Positions 29,542 through 47,644 of a stretch of DNA of 64,000 nt are shown in pieces. The DNA is taken from contig CM076148.1 in the NCBI GenBank assembly GCA_038025085.1, positions 2,792,501-2,856,500 of the forward strand, read 5' to 3'. Numbering within the stretch: position 1 is the first letter of the stretch; each line of letters opens with the position of its first letter. This stretch comes from Tetragonia tetragonoides. Lineage: Eukaryota > Streptophyta > Magnoliopsida > Caryophyllales > Aizoaceae. The notes beneath the pieces were generated by a model. It was not told the DNA's origin. It saw only the letters and a list, made by a program, of their open reading frames with translations, and did no database searches. A program made the position numbers and the translations under genes.

Positions 29542-29726
29542 TTGTAGCTGTAAATATCCTATAATACTCTAGATTATTCTTCTCCTTGATTCTCCTTATT
29601 TGATTAGGATTATATCTATTTTTAGCTTAGTTCTTTCTATTGTAAATCTCTAGTACATGTATATATAAACTGTCATAATGATCACTATACAATCAAGCTT
29701 TTCTAGCCTAACTATTGTTTCTTATA
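29505..29726 (+). repeat. Copia 3' LTR, block B
   Basis: 222 bp, followed by TTTCT at 29727-29731. The pol frame runs into it and stops at about 29541. Confidence 0.93.
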
Positions 29727-31152
29727 TTTCTTGCTTATCAGGCAGCTTACCCTTCAATCAAAAAAGACTTATTCTTTCAACCTTTTCTCTGAACAAGTTT
29801 CATTTGATATTTTTCAGAGACAGTACAATCATTACCTTATAGACCGTTCCGAATCCACCTTCCCCGAGCATATTCGAAAAATTGTCTGTTGCAACCTTGA
29901 TGGCCTCAAAACAAAATTGCAGGGACTGAAGAGTCTCAGTTTCTTCCTCTACACACAACCCAGCAATGATACAATTGTTAAACTATACTGGTTTATATGC
30001 ACAGGACCAAATGTTGGAAAATTGTAATATGTCAATAAACATTGAGCTTTCTTACTATTCAACTTTGCCTGAGAATTCCTCTTCTTCTTTCTTCTCAATA
30101 ACATGTACACTAAAGCTGTAATTATGATTGCTATTGATCCAGCAATTAGGATGGCAATGACGATGCTTTTGTGGGACTTCTTTCTCTTTCCAACTAGTTA
30201 AAGAGGAAGCAAAAGATTATGTGAAAAGATAAACAAAATGTAGCACATTAAAAACTTAATAGTACTGTTGCTTATACAATAAAAATGAGCAAGAGATGGA
30301 AATGAAGTCATCAAATGTTGTTTTACCTTCTGAGTAAGTGGTACTGTTTGATGGTGCTGGTGGCGGTAATTGTGGTGGCGGTGCTGGTGGAGGTGCTAAT
30401 CGGCCACATTTCCATAAAAAGGATATGTTTCATACCTTATGTTGCAGGTAGGACTAACTGTCCTAGCCCCTGCTGCTGTGAAGTTCGGCATAGTAACAAA
30501 AATTGGTAAGACAACCATAATCCCTTGAACGCACTTGACACAATCAAGCATAGACAAATCCGGTGTACACTAAACAAGTCCATACAATGTGCCATTCCCA
30601 GTAAGATTGACCTTACCAGTGGCATATTTCAGCTGAGGATTGCCTAAAGAAGCCTGGTTTGTCAAGGTGTCCAATAAGGCATAGATTGTTTGGTTAACCC
30701 CCGGTATAATACCAGAAACATTCCGATTGTTCCTTAATGTCCAACGTGGCCTAGTTTTCATTTGATGAAATATTGAGCCATTCGACAGAAACACCATGCA
30801 GTAGTCACTGTATCCCCAGGCCTCTTTCTGATTGGGACAGGCAAGTGGGACCGCGGTAGCAGAATCATGGACACAAACCCGACAAGTGCCAAACGGAACA
30901 TCACCCCTACAGAGGGCAATGGCTGAGACTTTGTTGCTATCCTTCCCAGCTGTGAAGTTGTAGAAGCCATACGTGATTCGAGTGTCCGAGGAAAGGGAAG
31001 TCAGTAGTTGCTTGAGGTTTGCTTGGTAAGTGCTATTTTGCACGTAAGTGGTGTTGCCACGCTGTGTTTGAATGTGAACTGGGCTGAAAATTCGAAGCTA
31101 GCAAGGGAATGAGGATGAAATGGAGGACCAAGAAGTAAGTTGACAACTTCAT

Positions 31153-32484
31153 CCTGTGCTTAAAAGAGAATGGAATACAGAGGAAATCAAGAGAAATCCA
31201 GGGAGGGAAAATGAACAGGCTGCTAATTGTTACTTAAAGTTTAGTAGGACCATATATATTAGGTAGCAAATGTAGCATACTTAGCTTAAAGATAATTGCT
31301 AGTCAATCATTTTAATCTAGTTGGCTAGTCAAATATGGAAACTTAGCTTAAACAATTACAACTTGTCCACTAGTACAATGCTACTTTGAACATTTTATAT
31401 AATAGAATTATCATATAGTTTTCTGCTAATGGATGCACGGCTATTCATATAACAATACCTCAACTAGGTAATAATCTTGCTATTTCAGTGTTTTATGTGT
31501 TTTTTTTTCTTTTTCTGTAAGGATTTTATTATTTCCAAGGTAGATTGTTTAGGAGAAGTTTACTACATGTCAAGTTTGATTTGAGCAAATCATGCAGACT
31601 GAAACCATAAAAGGTATCAGTGATGCTGAATTCTTGAACCACAATCCAGTAACACATGCAAATGCATATTCAGAAGGGCGCGGTTGATAACTACAGAATG
31701 AGAGTCCACACAGATCTTTTTTGCAAGTAAAGTACAATGTCCAAATTCTTCATGTGTAGCTAAGGATGGAAATGAAAGTTTTAGTTTTGGAATTGTCGCG
31801 ATTTTCCGAATCATTACAGTTTAGGATTTTTGAATTTTGTTATTTACATCACAGCATACACCCCTTCAGTAGTACTTTTGATGCTGTATGGAATAACAAA
31901 GAATCTTCTGTAAGGATTTTGATATTGTTAGAAGAAAGCATCTGTACTTTTTCATCTGCTCTAGTTAAGGTATATGTTCATTCAACAAAAATCAATTTCT
32001 GTCATCTTGTTTGGTTGCAAGAGAACCTTAGTTTGTTCAATTCAATCAAGCTGATCTTGTTTGGTTGCAAGAGTACCGAAGTTTGTTTAATTAGGCAAGC
32101 TATAGATACTAGAAACCAATAATGTTTCATTCAGATAGAAGCATAACATTTTATATTAAGGGCATCATATTCATTCAATAAAAAATATCAATGGCACAAA
32201 TATGAACTACTATCAGAACTATTATGAATCAATGATTCCATTCACAATCAATTTAGAAGCATGTTTGTCTTTTTGCCTTTCTTTTCCTTGTTTCAGAGAC
32301 ATATCGGAATACTAATGTGAATCACTAAACAAGGACATACCGGATCAGGGTCAGACAACCATGATCCCTTCTGCTTCAAACCGTGTACGTTATGAACCTT
32401 CATTGCAGGACAACAGAGAATTTCGTTCAACATGATGAACGGATAAAAATATGGCTGTTTGACTATAAGCTTCTTCAGGCAATA
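31153..32484. other. Intergenic, block B counterpart of 10160-11287
   Basis: No gene recognised. It contains about 210 bp (31345-31560) that are missing at 10352 in block A. I see no inverted ends or target duplication on that segment, so it is more likely a deletion in block A than an insertion here. W-box-like motif at 31324-31334. Confidence 0.6.
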
Positions 32485-35057
<2,573 letters not shown>

Positions 35058-36555
35058 CCTGTGTTTTACAAGACAGGAATGAAATGCAAGAGATCAGAGC
35101 CTTCAAAGGAAATGAAGAGCAATCTAGGCAGGGAAAAAGAACAGACCAGGCCACCAGGGGGTTGGTGTAGTTTATTGTAGGTGTAATATGAAAACAATAC
35201 TATAGATTATTATACGGATTCGATATAATATAAGCCTTTTGCTGGTCAAATGTGGAAGGGTGCTAATAAGAGGGGCTGGGGGGTGGGGGCTGCTACCTAT
35301 AAAAATATTAGTTTTCTGCAAATAATTCACGAGAACCTGAGAGATTATTAGATGGTTCATGAGTACGGACCAATGCTCCCACCTCTCACAAAACAAATGG
35401 GACCATCTAATAATTTCTCCGAACAACCAGAGTGGGCCGTAATTAGCAACTAGCAAGTTGTGTGTGTTAGTTTATTGGAGCATGATTAGCTTTGGTAATA
35501 CCGAGAGCACACAGGAAAAAAAGTAGAAAAAGATTCACAGAATGCCACTGCAAGTTGGTATTGTTATAGCAATGACCAAATGACAAAAAAAAAACAATAG
35601 GTTAAACTAAAGCAAGATGCATTGTTTCTAAAATTGGTACTGGCAGATGTGTTAGTTCACCTATGTGGTCTCAACTCTACTAAAACACTCAGCGTTGAAT
35701 TTACATTGCATCAAATTATATGAAGAAGGCATGAACTCCTGTTTGTTCCTGCTCAAAACTAGAAAGAGTTTACAAGTGTACCCATTCTCCCCGGAGACGT
35801 GGTTCTTCGATTCACAGAGAGCATAGTATTGTCAGAGACCATTTGGACCCGAATATCCTGTTAACAGAGAGCATAGTATTGTCATTAGGGATGAACGATT
35901 ATTAGAACTTAGAAGTAACCAGCAAACAGTTACAGAATCACTTCAGGTGTACACACTACTCATTTCACATACATGGGAATAAATACATTGGGTAGGACAA
36001 AATGACCAAGTTGTCTTATTTATAGTAGTACTTCAGGGAACCTGAAGGCATCTTCAATATTCAAGTTCTTAATAATGCAATTGAAACTTCGAACCAAACC
36101 ATCTTCAACTTGGCATTACCGAAGAACTATATTTTCTTTAGGGTTTCAAGTTACAACTCACAAGCACAATTTGGTTCTTATTTCGCAATCGCAAACAACC
36201 CAGCACATAGTGTAGTCCCGCATCTTATGAGGCAGATAACAAACAATGAACAAAGCTCCCACTTATATACAGAGAACAAAATTGGAGAATGAAAATCGAT
36301 TATTAACGGTAGAACTCTGTTTTCAAACTTCGTTTACTGAACTACAGCTGATCAGCTGCTGGATTGAGTTTGAGTGTTTCCTTGCAATGGTATATACGTG
36401 ATTGGGAACGGTTACATAACATGAGTACAACTGAGGACATAATTCGCCTGTTTACTGGGGTTTCTAGGACACACAACAAACCAATGAGGATGCATGCATC
36501 TCAATATCAAAGGAGACATATATGGCTGTTTGCCTGTGAGTGTCTTCAAGTAATA
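35058..36555. other. Intergenic, block B counterpart of 13861-15358
   Basis: Almost identical to block A. No gene seen. The same 21-bp direct repeat is present at about 35814 and 35864. Confidence 0.6.
35241..35252 (-). promoter_or_regulatory. W-box-like element upstream of the CRK at 32485-35057
   Basis: CATTTGACCAGC on the minus strand, about 185 bp before the ATG, identical to the block A twin at 14044-14055. Confidence 0.5.
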
Positions 36556-39162
36556 CTATCGCGGGTACGGTTCAGTGATAGAAACTTCGTTTATTGAGTA
36601 TCCGGCTGATCTGCTACTTGACTGCGTATTTCCTTGCGAAGGCACACTGGGTGTGCGACTACGTGTGAAAAAGGCAGGTTGTGAAGGCACCTGGAGGGAG
36701 ACAGAGCTGCTACTTAGCATAAGAGCAACAGATGACATAGTAGGTCGGTCTGCCAGGTTATGCTGGACACATAGCAAACCAATGTGGATGCATCTCAATA
36801 TCTCCGAACTAGAAGCAGTCGACAGTGAAGTATCCACAAGATTCCAGGGCGTGCCTTTGAGCCAATTTTTCCATGCCTAGGAAATCAAAAATCCATTGTA
36901 AAATCAGGCAGTGTTTGATGTTTCTATTAAACAAGCACAAGTTTCTTTTTTTTGTTGTTTTTTTCTTTTTCGAGGTTTATCAGGATATGCTTGATATAGT
37001 AGCAAAACTTACAAAGGTGAGGAGATTTTCTGGATTCTCTCCAATTTCGAAAGAGCTGATCATTTGACCACTGACAATCTCTAGAATCAATACACCGAAG
37101 CTGAACACATCCAACTTCATTGACACATGCCCATGGAGCACATACTCAGGAGGCATATACCCACTGCAATGATAGTTTTAAACTCCTTAACTAATTAAAC
37201 CAGAAAATAATTATACAGTCAATCGCATACACAATTCAAGTGGATACTTACTAGGTACCAACAATTCTGCTTGCCACTGCTTGAGTTTGGTCGATGTTAA
37301 ACAGCCTTGCCATGCCAAAATCTGCTATCTTGGGGTTGAACTCTGCGTCTAAGAGAATATTACCAGCCTTGAGATCTCGATGAATGATTCGAAGCCTAGA
37401 ATCATCATGGAGGTAGAGAAGTCCTCTGGCAATGCCTTCGATAACTTTGTAGCGCGTTTCCCACCTCATAGATGCACGGTGCACTGTATCTGTATGTATA
37501 CGAATGTGAGATATATATACCCAAAACATGCAGGGCATTGAGTAATACAGGCAACAAATGATCACATTAAAGACTAACTACCTACCAAATACAAAGTTAT
37601 CAAGGCTCGTGTTGGTCACAAACTCATATATGAGAATCATTTCTTCTCCTTCCAGGCAGAAACCTAATAGCCTTACCAAGTTCCGATGTTGAAGCTTGGC
37701 CAATATCAGAATTTCATTCTTGAACTGTACATCACCCTGCCCTGAATTTATCGAGAGCCTCTTCACAGCTATTTCTTGCCCATCAGGAAGCTTACCCTTG
37801 AATCAAGAAATATATGTTGTTTCAACCTTTGCTCTTAATAAGCATTTGATAGTTAACAAGGACATTGTACAATCGTTACCTTATAGACTGTGCCAAATCC
37901 ACCTTCCCCAAGCTTATTGGAAAAGTTATCTGTTGCGACCTTAATGGCCCCAAAACTATATTGCAGGGATTGAAGAGTATCAATCTCTTCCTCTGCACAC
38001 ATCCAATCAAAGGTACAAAGAATAAGTGACACTGGTAAACATGCACACACGAGCCAACAAGTGGGAAAATGGTACTATGTCAAATAAGCATAAATCTAGC
38101 TTACTATTAAAATTTGCCCTCGATTTCCTCTGCTTCTTCCTCCTTAACAAAATGCAGACCGATGCTGTGATTAGGATTGCTATTGATCCAGCAATTGGGA
38201 TGGCAATGATACTGCTTTTGTGGGACGTCTTGCGCATTCCAGCTAATTAAACACAATGCATGTCCAATTCAAGCCAATTAGGCCAAAAAACTATATAAAG
38301 AAAAGGTAATATAAACGATGTCAGCATATGCTGCGTTACCTTCCGAAAAAGTGGTACTGCTGTTTGATGGAGCAAGATTTGGAGGTGGTGCTGGCGGTGA
38401 TGCTATATCGGTCACATTGCCATAAAAATGGTAGATTTCATATCGTATATTGCAGCTGGGACTAATTGTCCTAGCCCCTGCTGCTATGAAGTTAGGCATA
38501 GTAACAAAACCTGGGAAGGTAGCAAGAAGCCCTTGAACACACCTGACACAATCAAGCCTAGATAAATCTGGAGTACACTGAACATGCCCATATATTGTGC
38601 CATTCGAAGTAAGATTCTTGCCAGTAGCATATTTCAGCTGAGAATTTCCCAAGGCAGCCTGGTTTGTCAAGGTATCCAATAAAGCATAGATTGATTGGTT
38701 AAAACCTGGTATAGTACCATAAACATTCTTCAGGTTCATCAGTGTCTCATGTGGCGTAATTCGCATCTGGTGAAAAGTCGAGCCATTCGAGACAGACACT
38801 ATGCAGTTATCAGAGTACCCCCAGGCCTCTTTCTGATTGGGACAGGACAGTGGCAGCGCAGCAGCAGAGTCATGGAGACAAACCCTGCAAGTGCCCACTG
38901 GGACATCGCCCCTACAGAGGGCGGTGGCTGAGACTTTGTCGACGTCCCGCCCTGCTGTGAAGTTGTAGAAGCCATGCGTGATTTGAGTGTCGGATGAGAT
39001 AGAAGTCAGGACTTGATTGAGGTTTGATTGGTAAGTGCTGTTTGGTGTAAAAGTAGTGTTGCCACACCTGCTGAGCATGAAAGCAAACTGTGCAGAAATT
39101 TTCGGACTTAGGGAGGAAATGAGGATGAAATGGAGAACCAAGAAGTAAGTTGATAACCCCAT
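36556..39162 (-). CDS. Cysteine-rich receptor-like protein kinase (CRK), parent 1 of the chimera
   Basis: Exons 38340-39162, 38105-38242, 37880-37992, 37586-37796, 37252-37489, 37013-37163, 36556-36876 (1995 bp, 664 residues). Signal peptide MGLSTYF..., cut near SAQF. Gnk2 domain 1 has [13 protein letters not shown], Gnk2 domain 2 [13 protein letters not shown]. Then a proline stalk, a membrane helix (exon 2) and a kinase with [24 protein letters not shown] and DFGMARLF, ending in EPYPR. All key residues are present. It should be a plasma-membrane Ser/Thr receptor kinase; the ligand is unknown. Its last exon and half of exon 6 are what the chimeric gene at 15359 inherited. No separate block A copy of its ectodomain survives. 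Confidence 0.95.
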
Positions 39163-40286
39163 CCTGTGCTTATAAGAGAGTGAAATACAGAGGTAGCAGA
39201 GCAGAGGAGTGTAGGAAAGGAAATGAACAAGGGGAGGTGATTTATTTATTCAATCATTTTTCAATAAAATAAAATTAAAAAAAGACTACAAGCTTTTGGC
39301 TGGTCAAATGTAGGGGGGCTGCTAACTCGATTCATATGTATAATCCTAAAAAAGATAACAGAGTTTTCTGCAAATGGGTATATTTATAGTGTATTTTTCT
39401 CATGGTGCTTCCTTTTGCTTTTGGGTCAATATCACAGTCAAGTGGGCCTCAACTAGCAAGTTGTGTGTGTTAGTCTATTGGAAAATGCCTGGTTTTGCCA
39501 ATACCTTACCATACCAACTTGCACTGAATGCAAGTGCAAGTTGGTACTCTTGAGATAACAATAAAAGAGATGCATTGTTTCTAGGATTTGTACTGGCATA
39601 AATGTCAGATGCCATTGTTGATCTCAACTCTATGAAAACACTGGTATTGTATTTGTACCTTACATTTCGCTATATTTAGGATATGTTTGGATTGGGGTAA
39701 TGTTTAAGATGGTAATGGAGCAAATTAAAGAATAAAATACGAACGTGGAGACCGGTGCAACTTGTAGGGGAGACAAAATGAAGGGAGTAAGGGGGGGAAT
39801 CATTACCTTGTGCGTAGGGTAACTATTACCCCCAAAATGGGGTAATAATTATATCCCACTCTTCCCAAATGAGGTGGGGACGCAGCACGCTACACACTAC
39901 ACGCTACACGCTACTCATTTGACTCATATGCCAATAAACAATAGTGGGTTGGTCCAAAAGTTCAAGTTGCTACAAGGTATCTTCACCTACCTATGCCAGT
40001 CAACAAGACTTCCAAGAAATTAAAACTGAAAAATCAATGCTCAAAATCATGGATGTCAATTTAATAAACACCATCGAATTAATCTCCAACTTGCATCCAA
40101 GAACAATCCTTTTCCTTGGAATTTTCAAGTTTTGACTCAACCCAAACCTAATTTAGTTCTTATTTCACAAAGGGAAATGGCAAACAACAACAAGAACTAC
40201 TGCCTATTGTGATCTAACATCTGATCAGGCAAACAACAAACAATGAACAAGTGCTTTACTATAAAATTGGAGAAGGAAAACGGATT
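39163..40286. other. Intergenic between two minus-strand CRKs (block B only)
   Basis: No gene recognised. Lost from block A through the gene fusion. At about 39668-39870 there is a low-complexity stretch with GGGGTAAT and ATTACCCC words in opposite orientation, which may be an old MITE. Confidence 0.45.
39299..39310 (-). promoter_or_regulatory. W-box-like element upstream of the CRK at 36556-39162
   Basis: CATTTGACCAGC on the minus strand, about 137 bp before the ATG. It is kept although the surrounding promoter has diverged from those at 14044 and 35241. Confidence 0.5.
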
Positions 40287-42904
<2,618 letters not shown>

Positions 42905-43112
42905 GCCTGTTTGTTTTTTAGTCTGCAACAGACTTTTTGGTGATGGGAAAAATAAACAAAGCAGGGAAAAGAGAAGAAGAAGATAGAGTTGGTGCATTAT
43001 TTTTTGGAAGATATTGCATCACTCAATAATACAATAGATTTCGATGTCATGAAATCACAAAACAATAGTACAAGTCATCAAGTGGCCCAGGGGCTGCTGG
43101 CTGCTGGCTGCT

Positions 43113-43123
43113 GCTGTCAAATG
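43113..43123 (-). promoter_or_regulatory. W-box-like core upstream of the CRK at 40287-42904
   Basis: CATTTGACAGC on the minus strand, about 210 bp before the ATG. The core TTGACA is a weaker match than the TTGACC of the other genes. The same motif is at 18189-18199 before the chimeric gene. Confidence 0.4.
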
Positions 43124-44294
43124 GGCAACTAATCAACTAATTGACTGATTATGGATATATACTAGTATTGTCAGGGGCGGACCCATTGTTGTGGGGTATG
43201 GGCTCAGTTGACCCATACTTTTAAAAAATTGTTGAAGAAAGCTTTTATCATTTTCCAATTGCACCCATACTATTTTGGTATAATTCCTATTGAACCCATA
43301 CTAAAACCAAAAGAAAATTAAAAAGAGGGAAGGGTAAATGGGGAAAGGGGTCTGAGACCCACGTGAGTAGGGAACAAATGCTGACTCAAATAATCAGTCT
43401 TTCTCACACCATCAGACCCACATCAACTCATAAAAAAAAAAAACAAAAGTGCTTTCTCTCTCTCTCCCATCAAACCCAAGACATTTTCAAAGGCAAATTC
43501 ACCTTCCACCTCTCTCTCTCCTCACGGCTCACAGCTCAAGTCACGACGACGGTCCACGGCCTCCGGCGAGTCGGCGACCCCCTCTTCCCAAGGCTCCGAC
43601 GCTCAGGCACGGCGGCACTCGGACCTCAGATTCTCGACCGGTCGACACTCGACCAGCGCGCCCTGGCCTGAGCCCACGCCCAACACTGTCAGAAGCCCAG
43701 ATCTCCTCTCCGGCGGGCGTTGTCTTCTCTCCGGCGCGGCGTGTCTCCTCTACGGCACGACACTGTACATCAAAGATATCCCCAATTTCTTTTGGTTAAA
43801 TCGCCAATTTCACATGTTAATGGTTGAATTTATAAATTAGGGTTTAGATTAAAATTGGGTAATTTTGTAAAGTGATTGATTCAATGTTGTTAATAATCTG
43901 GATTTGTTAGTTAATTTAAGGTGTTGGTTTAATTGATATGATTATAGACTTCTTGATTTATTAATTGGTTAACTTGTTGTTTTAATTGAAATTATTGAAT
44001 ATTGACATTTGATTTTGTTTGTTAATATAAATTGTTAATAGTTTATGTTAATTGCTACATAATTGTTGCTGAAATTTGTTAATTTAGCTATAAATGTTTA
44101 TGCTAATTGTAGAATAAGTCACTGAGAATTGCTTAGAATTGTAGAATTGTTTGGAAAATTGGAATTGTTTGAAATTGTGGAATCCTTTGGAATTGTTTGA
44201 AATTGTGGAATTCTTTGGAATTGTGGAATCGTTTGAAATTGTTTGGAATTGTAGGATTGTTTGGAATTGTATTTGGTTGTTATTGTACTACGAT

Positions 44295-45865
44295 TTTATT
44301 TTTATTTTTTTTTTTGAAAAGGCAAAAAAGTCAGGATAACCCAAAAAGATTATCCTACCGAGTCCCTTATCAATAAATTGTTAAGGGTGGAATCAAAAGA
44401 CAAAAACCAATAAGTGAGCGTGGGATGGTTATAACCAATATTAGCTAAATAATCAGCTACCGAATTTGCTTCGCGGAAGCAATGGAGAACTTTCACTTTA
44501 TTGAAAAAAAAAAAAATCCTTCTTGGTATCTAATAAAATATTTTCTATTTCCCAAGGAATATGCCACTCACCCCTAAGAGCCTTAATAACCGTTAGGTGA
44601 TCCCCTTCGATTGTAATATTCTAAAGACCTAGATTTCTAACAGCCCTTACTGCTTCTCTAAGTCCAATGGCTTCAGCTAGAAGGATGGAACATTCATTAC
44701 ACTGTTTTGCACCCATTGTGATGACCTCTCCTTTCTCATTACGTATGCAAAAGCCCGCGGAGGCTAAGGCATTATTCTTTTTAGAACCATCAAAATTAAG
44801 CTTAAAATAGTCTCCTCTTGGGGGAAACAAATTAACATTTTCTTTTGGGGTTCTTTTAATTTTTCTTTTTTTAAAGACTCCAGAAATATCAAAGTCTACT
44901 TCTGCAGCAGCAAGGGCTTTCCACTCAACAAAACTATACCTAACCGAATTTGCCATCTGTAGAGGATTTGTCTGAAGATTGTCAAACTCGATTTTATTTC
45001 TCGCAAACCAGAATATCCACCAAAATAAAATAAGGAGGATAAAATCGCATTCATCTAGATTCTTATTATAAAAATTTAAACTTTCCACAAATGATAAGTC
45101 AGGAGGAACTAAAATATTAATCTTCTTAGAGAAAATAGTTTGAACTTCATCCCACATTTGGTAAAAATGAGGACAATCGAAGAAGAGATGATATTTATCT
45201 TCACAATGGTAATTACAAAAAACACATTCCTGGGGAACAAATACTTTACTTTGTTGGAGACGATGTTTAGTTGGAAGACCATCTAAACACAGTTTCCAAA
45301 CAAAAAACTTTACTTTATTTGGGAGTTTAAGGTCCCAAATCCAACTAAAATCACATTTCTTTTTATAATCATCTTGGATACCTTGAGCTAACCAAGTAGC
45401 TGATTTAGCCGAGAAAACTCCATTACTAGCAAGACCCCAATAAAATTTATCAGGGACCTCATTAAAAGGAATATGAATTCCCTTAATACAAGAAATAATT
45501 TCTGGTGGAACAATCTTAGCAAGAAGGTTAACATCCCAACTCACTCCATCTTTAATGAACATACTTACAAGGATATCAAGATCATAAAGAGGGTCATCTG
45601 AATCCACTAGAAAGAATTTTTCTAAGAGTGGAAATTGACAATCCCAATTATCTTTTCAAAAACTAATATTCTTACTATCGCCAACCTGTCATCTCAATCC
45701 TTTCTTAAAATTAGAACGTACTTGAAGAAGATTTCTCCATTGCCAAGACATTTTAGGGCTATAGAATACTGAAAAATGTTTTGACCTCGAAGATACTTAT
45801 GAGAAACTAGTTTAACCCATTTATTAGAAGGGTCTGATATAATCTTCCAAAGTAGCTTCATTTGC
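44295..45865 (-). mobile_element. 5'-truncated LINE (non-LTR) retrotransposon inside the hAT element
   Basis: On the minus strand it runs from about 45865 to an A-rich tail at 44295-44315. It is flanked by ACTACGAT at 44287-44294 and 45866-45873. The truncated start lies after the reverse transcriptase core; the C-terminal part of ORF2 remains. Direct repeats, poly(A) and 5' truncation together show target-primed insertion. Confidence 0.9.
44621..45607 (-). pseudogene. LINE ORF2 C-terminus: zinc-binding RT domain and RNase H
   Basis: 328 residues are open. Residues about 80-160 match the zf-RVT domain of plant LINEs (WDLKLPNKVKFFVWK, then CVFCNYHC...HLFFDCPH). Residues about 265-328 are a plant RNase H (LNFDGSKK with the catalytic Asp, LLAEAIGLREA with Glu). 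A stop at 44621 cuts RNase H short, although similar coding continues to about 44335. Upstream of 45607 the coding extends to about 45860 in other frames. The enzyme core is absent, so it cannot move itself. Confidence 0.88.
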
Positions 45866-46042
45866 ACTACGATGATGACTATGTTGATTTCATTAATGTA
45901 TTATTATGATTTTTGAGTTAAAAAAAAAAATCAGGGTATTTGTTGGTGTGGGTGAATTTGACACCCCTAATTTTGGATCGCCCCTCTATCTATTTTCTTT
46001 ACATCCATATTCTTATTTTTTGGGTCCGCCACTGAGTATTGT

Positions 46043-47185
46043 GAACATTGATGTCATTCTGAAAATAGTTAGGAAGTCTGCTTTTTATAGTTCTCTTTAT
46101 CTAGATATACCTATAACTACTTGTATAGTATTATATTCTTCAGGAGACTGGCCTTTTTGCTTTCATTTTCATTTTTTGAAAAACCACGTGCTCTTCAACA
46201 AGTTGTTTTGTTTGGACTTTGGACCAATATCCAGCCTACTAGAGAGTAAAGACTACAGAAGGCTCAAGAGTCAAGACATCCTTTCTTTTTTCTTTTCATT
46301 TTTCTGCCGATATTGAAAGGAAAGGAAAAACAAATAATACGTTCAAGGAAAGTAAACAACATATGCTGGATTTGTCAAAAAGAAGTCCTTGAAAGTTTTT
46401 CTATCCTTGTTAAATAAATAGGTGTATTACTACTGTATTCTGATTTCTGATCAATGAGCCGAACACAAAAGCTTCACTTGTTCCTCGGAAGTTCCTGAGT
46501 TCGACGCTCATTATCCCCAGTCCCTATGAGTCTATAACCCTTCTGCGGCCAGACGAATAAGCCACCAAAGGCCACTGGTCCACTTGTATAGGCACTTTGC
46601 CCAAACCCAAAAACAACCTAGCCCCCAACCCCAATGTCTCCAAACAACCCACTTGGGCCTAGCCTATGCATATTTAATGGCCTCAGATTCAGCCAGCATT
46701 TTGACAGGTCTCTATGAAACTATGATTGTGGTTCCTAGTGAGTACTTGAGTAGTAAGTGGAGTAATACCCACTGAAGGTTTTTTTTAACCCTTTTTTGGC
46801 AATGATCTCTTAACTGATCCCAACCTAAAGTAACCATAAAAAACAAGACGACCTAAAAATGACTCGAAAGTCGAACCCAAAGTGATCCAACCTTTTTGAT
46901 CCAAGCAATTTCCCTCTGACTGCGGATTTTAGGTTGTGAGCTTATTTTTTGGGTCACTTTAATACAATCTTGCAACCTCTTGACTAGCAAAATAAATAAA
47001 TAAAAATAAAAAAATCTGTTCCACACAAATACACAATTGATAATCAATCATTGATAGGTTTATGAATCTATCTTTAGTCTCACCACACTTTAATAGGAGT
47101 ATTTAATTTACTAACTTGTCTATAATGGCGTAATGAAAATGCCCATCAGTGCATACATTTGAGTGGGATTCACATTCAACTACTA
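46043..47185. other. Intergenic, no gene recognised
   Basis: AT-rich sequence. A short stretch near 46480-46520 (GAGTTCGACGCTC) resembles a pol III B box, but I see no matching A box. Nothing else stands out. Confidence 0.4.
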
Positions 47186-47455
47186 ATGCTCTGTTTGATT
47201 CACCTTAATTTTACTTAAATTCAGTTCAGTTTAGTTCAGTCCAGTTCATGTATAAGTTTATTACTCATATAACTTTTTATTCCGAAATAATTTCATGATG
47301 AAAATTATGTCATCGGAAAGATCTCAAAGCATACTTTCAAATGAGTCCAATATTGACTATGTTTGGACGAATTTTAAATGGTTAACGGTCAAGTTCAAAA
47401 ATCAATTAAGTTCAGTTCAGTTTTATCTAGATGAATCAAACGGACCCTAAAAACT
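47186..47455. mobile_element. MITE-like element, GTTTGATTCA ends
   Basis: Left end GCTCTGTTTGATTCA and right end TGAATCAAACGGACCC are inverted with few mismatches, about 265 bp apart, with GTTCAGTTCAG words inside. Superfamily not assigned. Confidence 0.55.
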
Positions 47456-47644
47456 TACTATTGTCACATATACATCTTGTTCTTCAATTTATTTTAATTA
47501 GCATTTTGCAATAGTTAAAAGATAATCAGTAAAAAAAAATTTAATTTAGAGTATTTTGAACTAGCAGATTGTTACGCACTAATAATCAAATTCATGATCA
47601 GCAAACAATTTAAAAAAAAAAAAAATTGACAATAAAATTGGATA

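Larger units (their letters stand above)
25133..29726 (+). mobile_element. Ty1/copia retrotransposon, block B copy, 4594 bp
   Basis: LTRs are 25133-25354 and 29505-29726 (222 bp each), flanked by TTTCT at 25128-25132 and 29727-29731. The primer-binding site is at 25355 and the purine tract at about 29496-29504. It lies in the same codon of the same CRK exon, with the same target duplication, as the block A copy, so both descend from one insertion. It is full length but defective. Confidence 0.95.
43172..46034. mobile_element. hAT-superfamily DNA transposon, 2863 bp, with a nested LINE
   Basis: Terminal inverted repeats CAGGGGCGGACCCA and TGGGTCCGCCACTG are flanked by the 8-bp target duplication AGTATTGT (43164-43171 and 46035-46042), as expected for hAT. 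No hAT transposase frame is visible. Positions 43430-43800 are CT- and GC-rich and look like a captured 5' leader or exon. Positions 44100-44275 are a simple array of GGAATTGTTTG-type words. A LINE sits at 44295-45865. Confidence 0.92.

Noticed and set aside
25133..29726. Autonomous, active copia element
   Set aside because: Full-length with near-identical LTRs, but it has a gag frameshift, a protease frameshift, an RT frameshift and stop, and a changed YVDD box.
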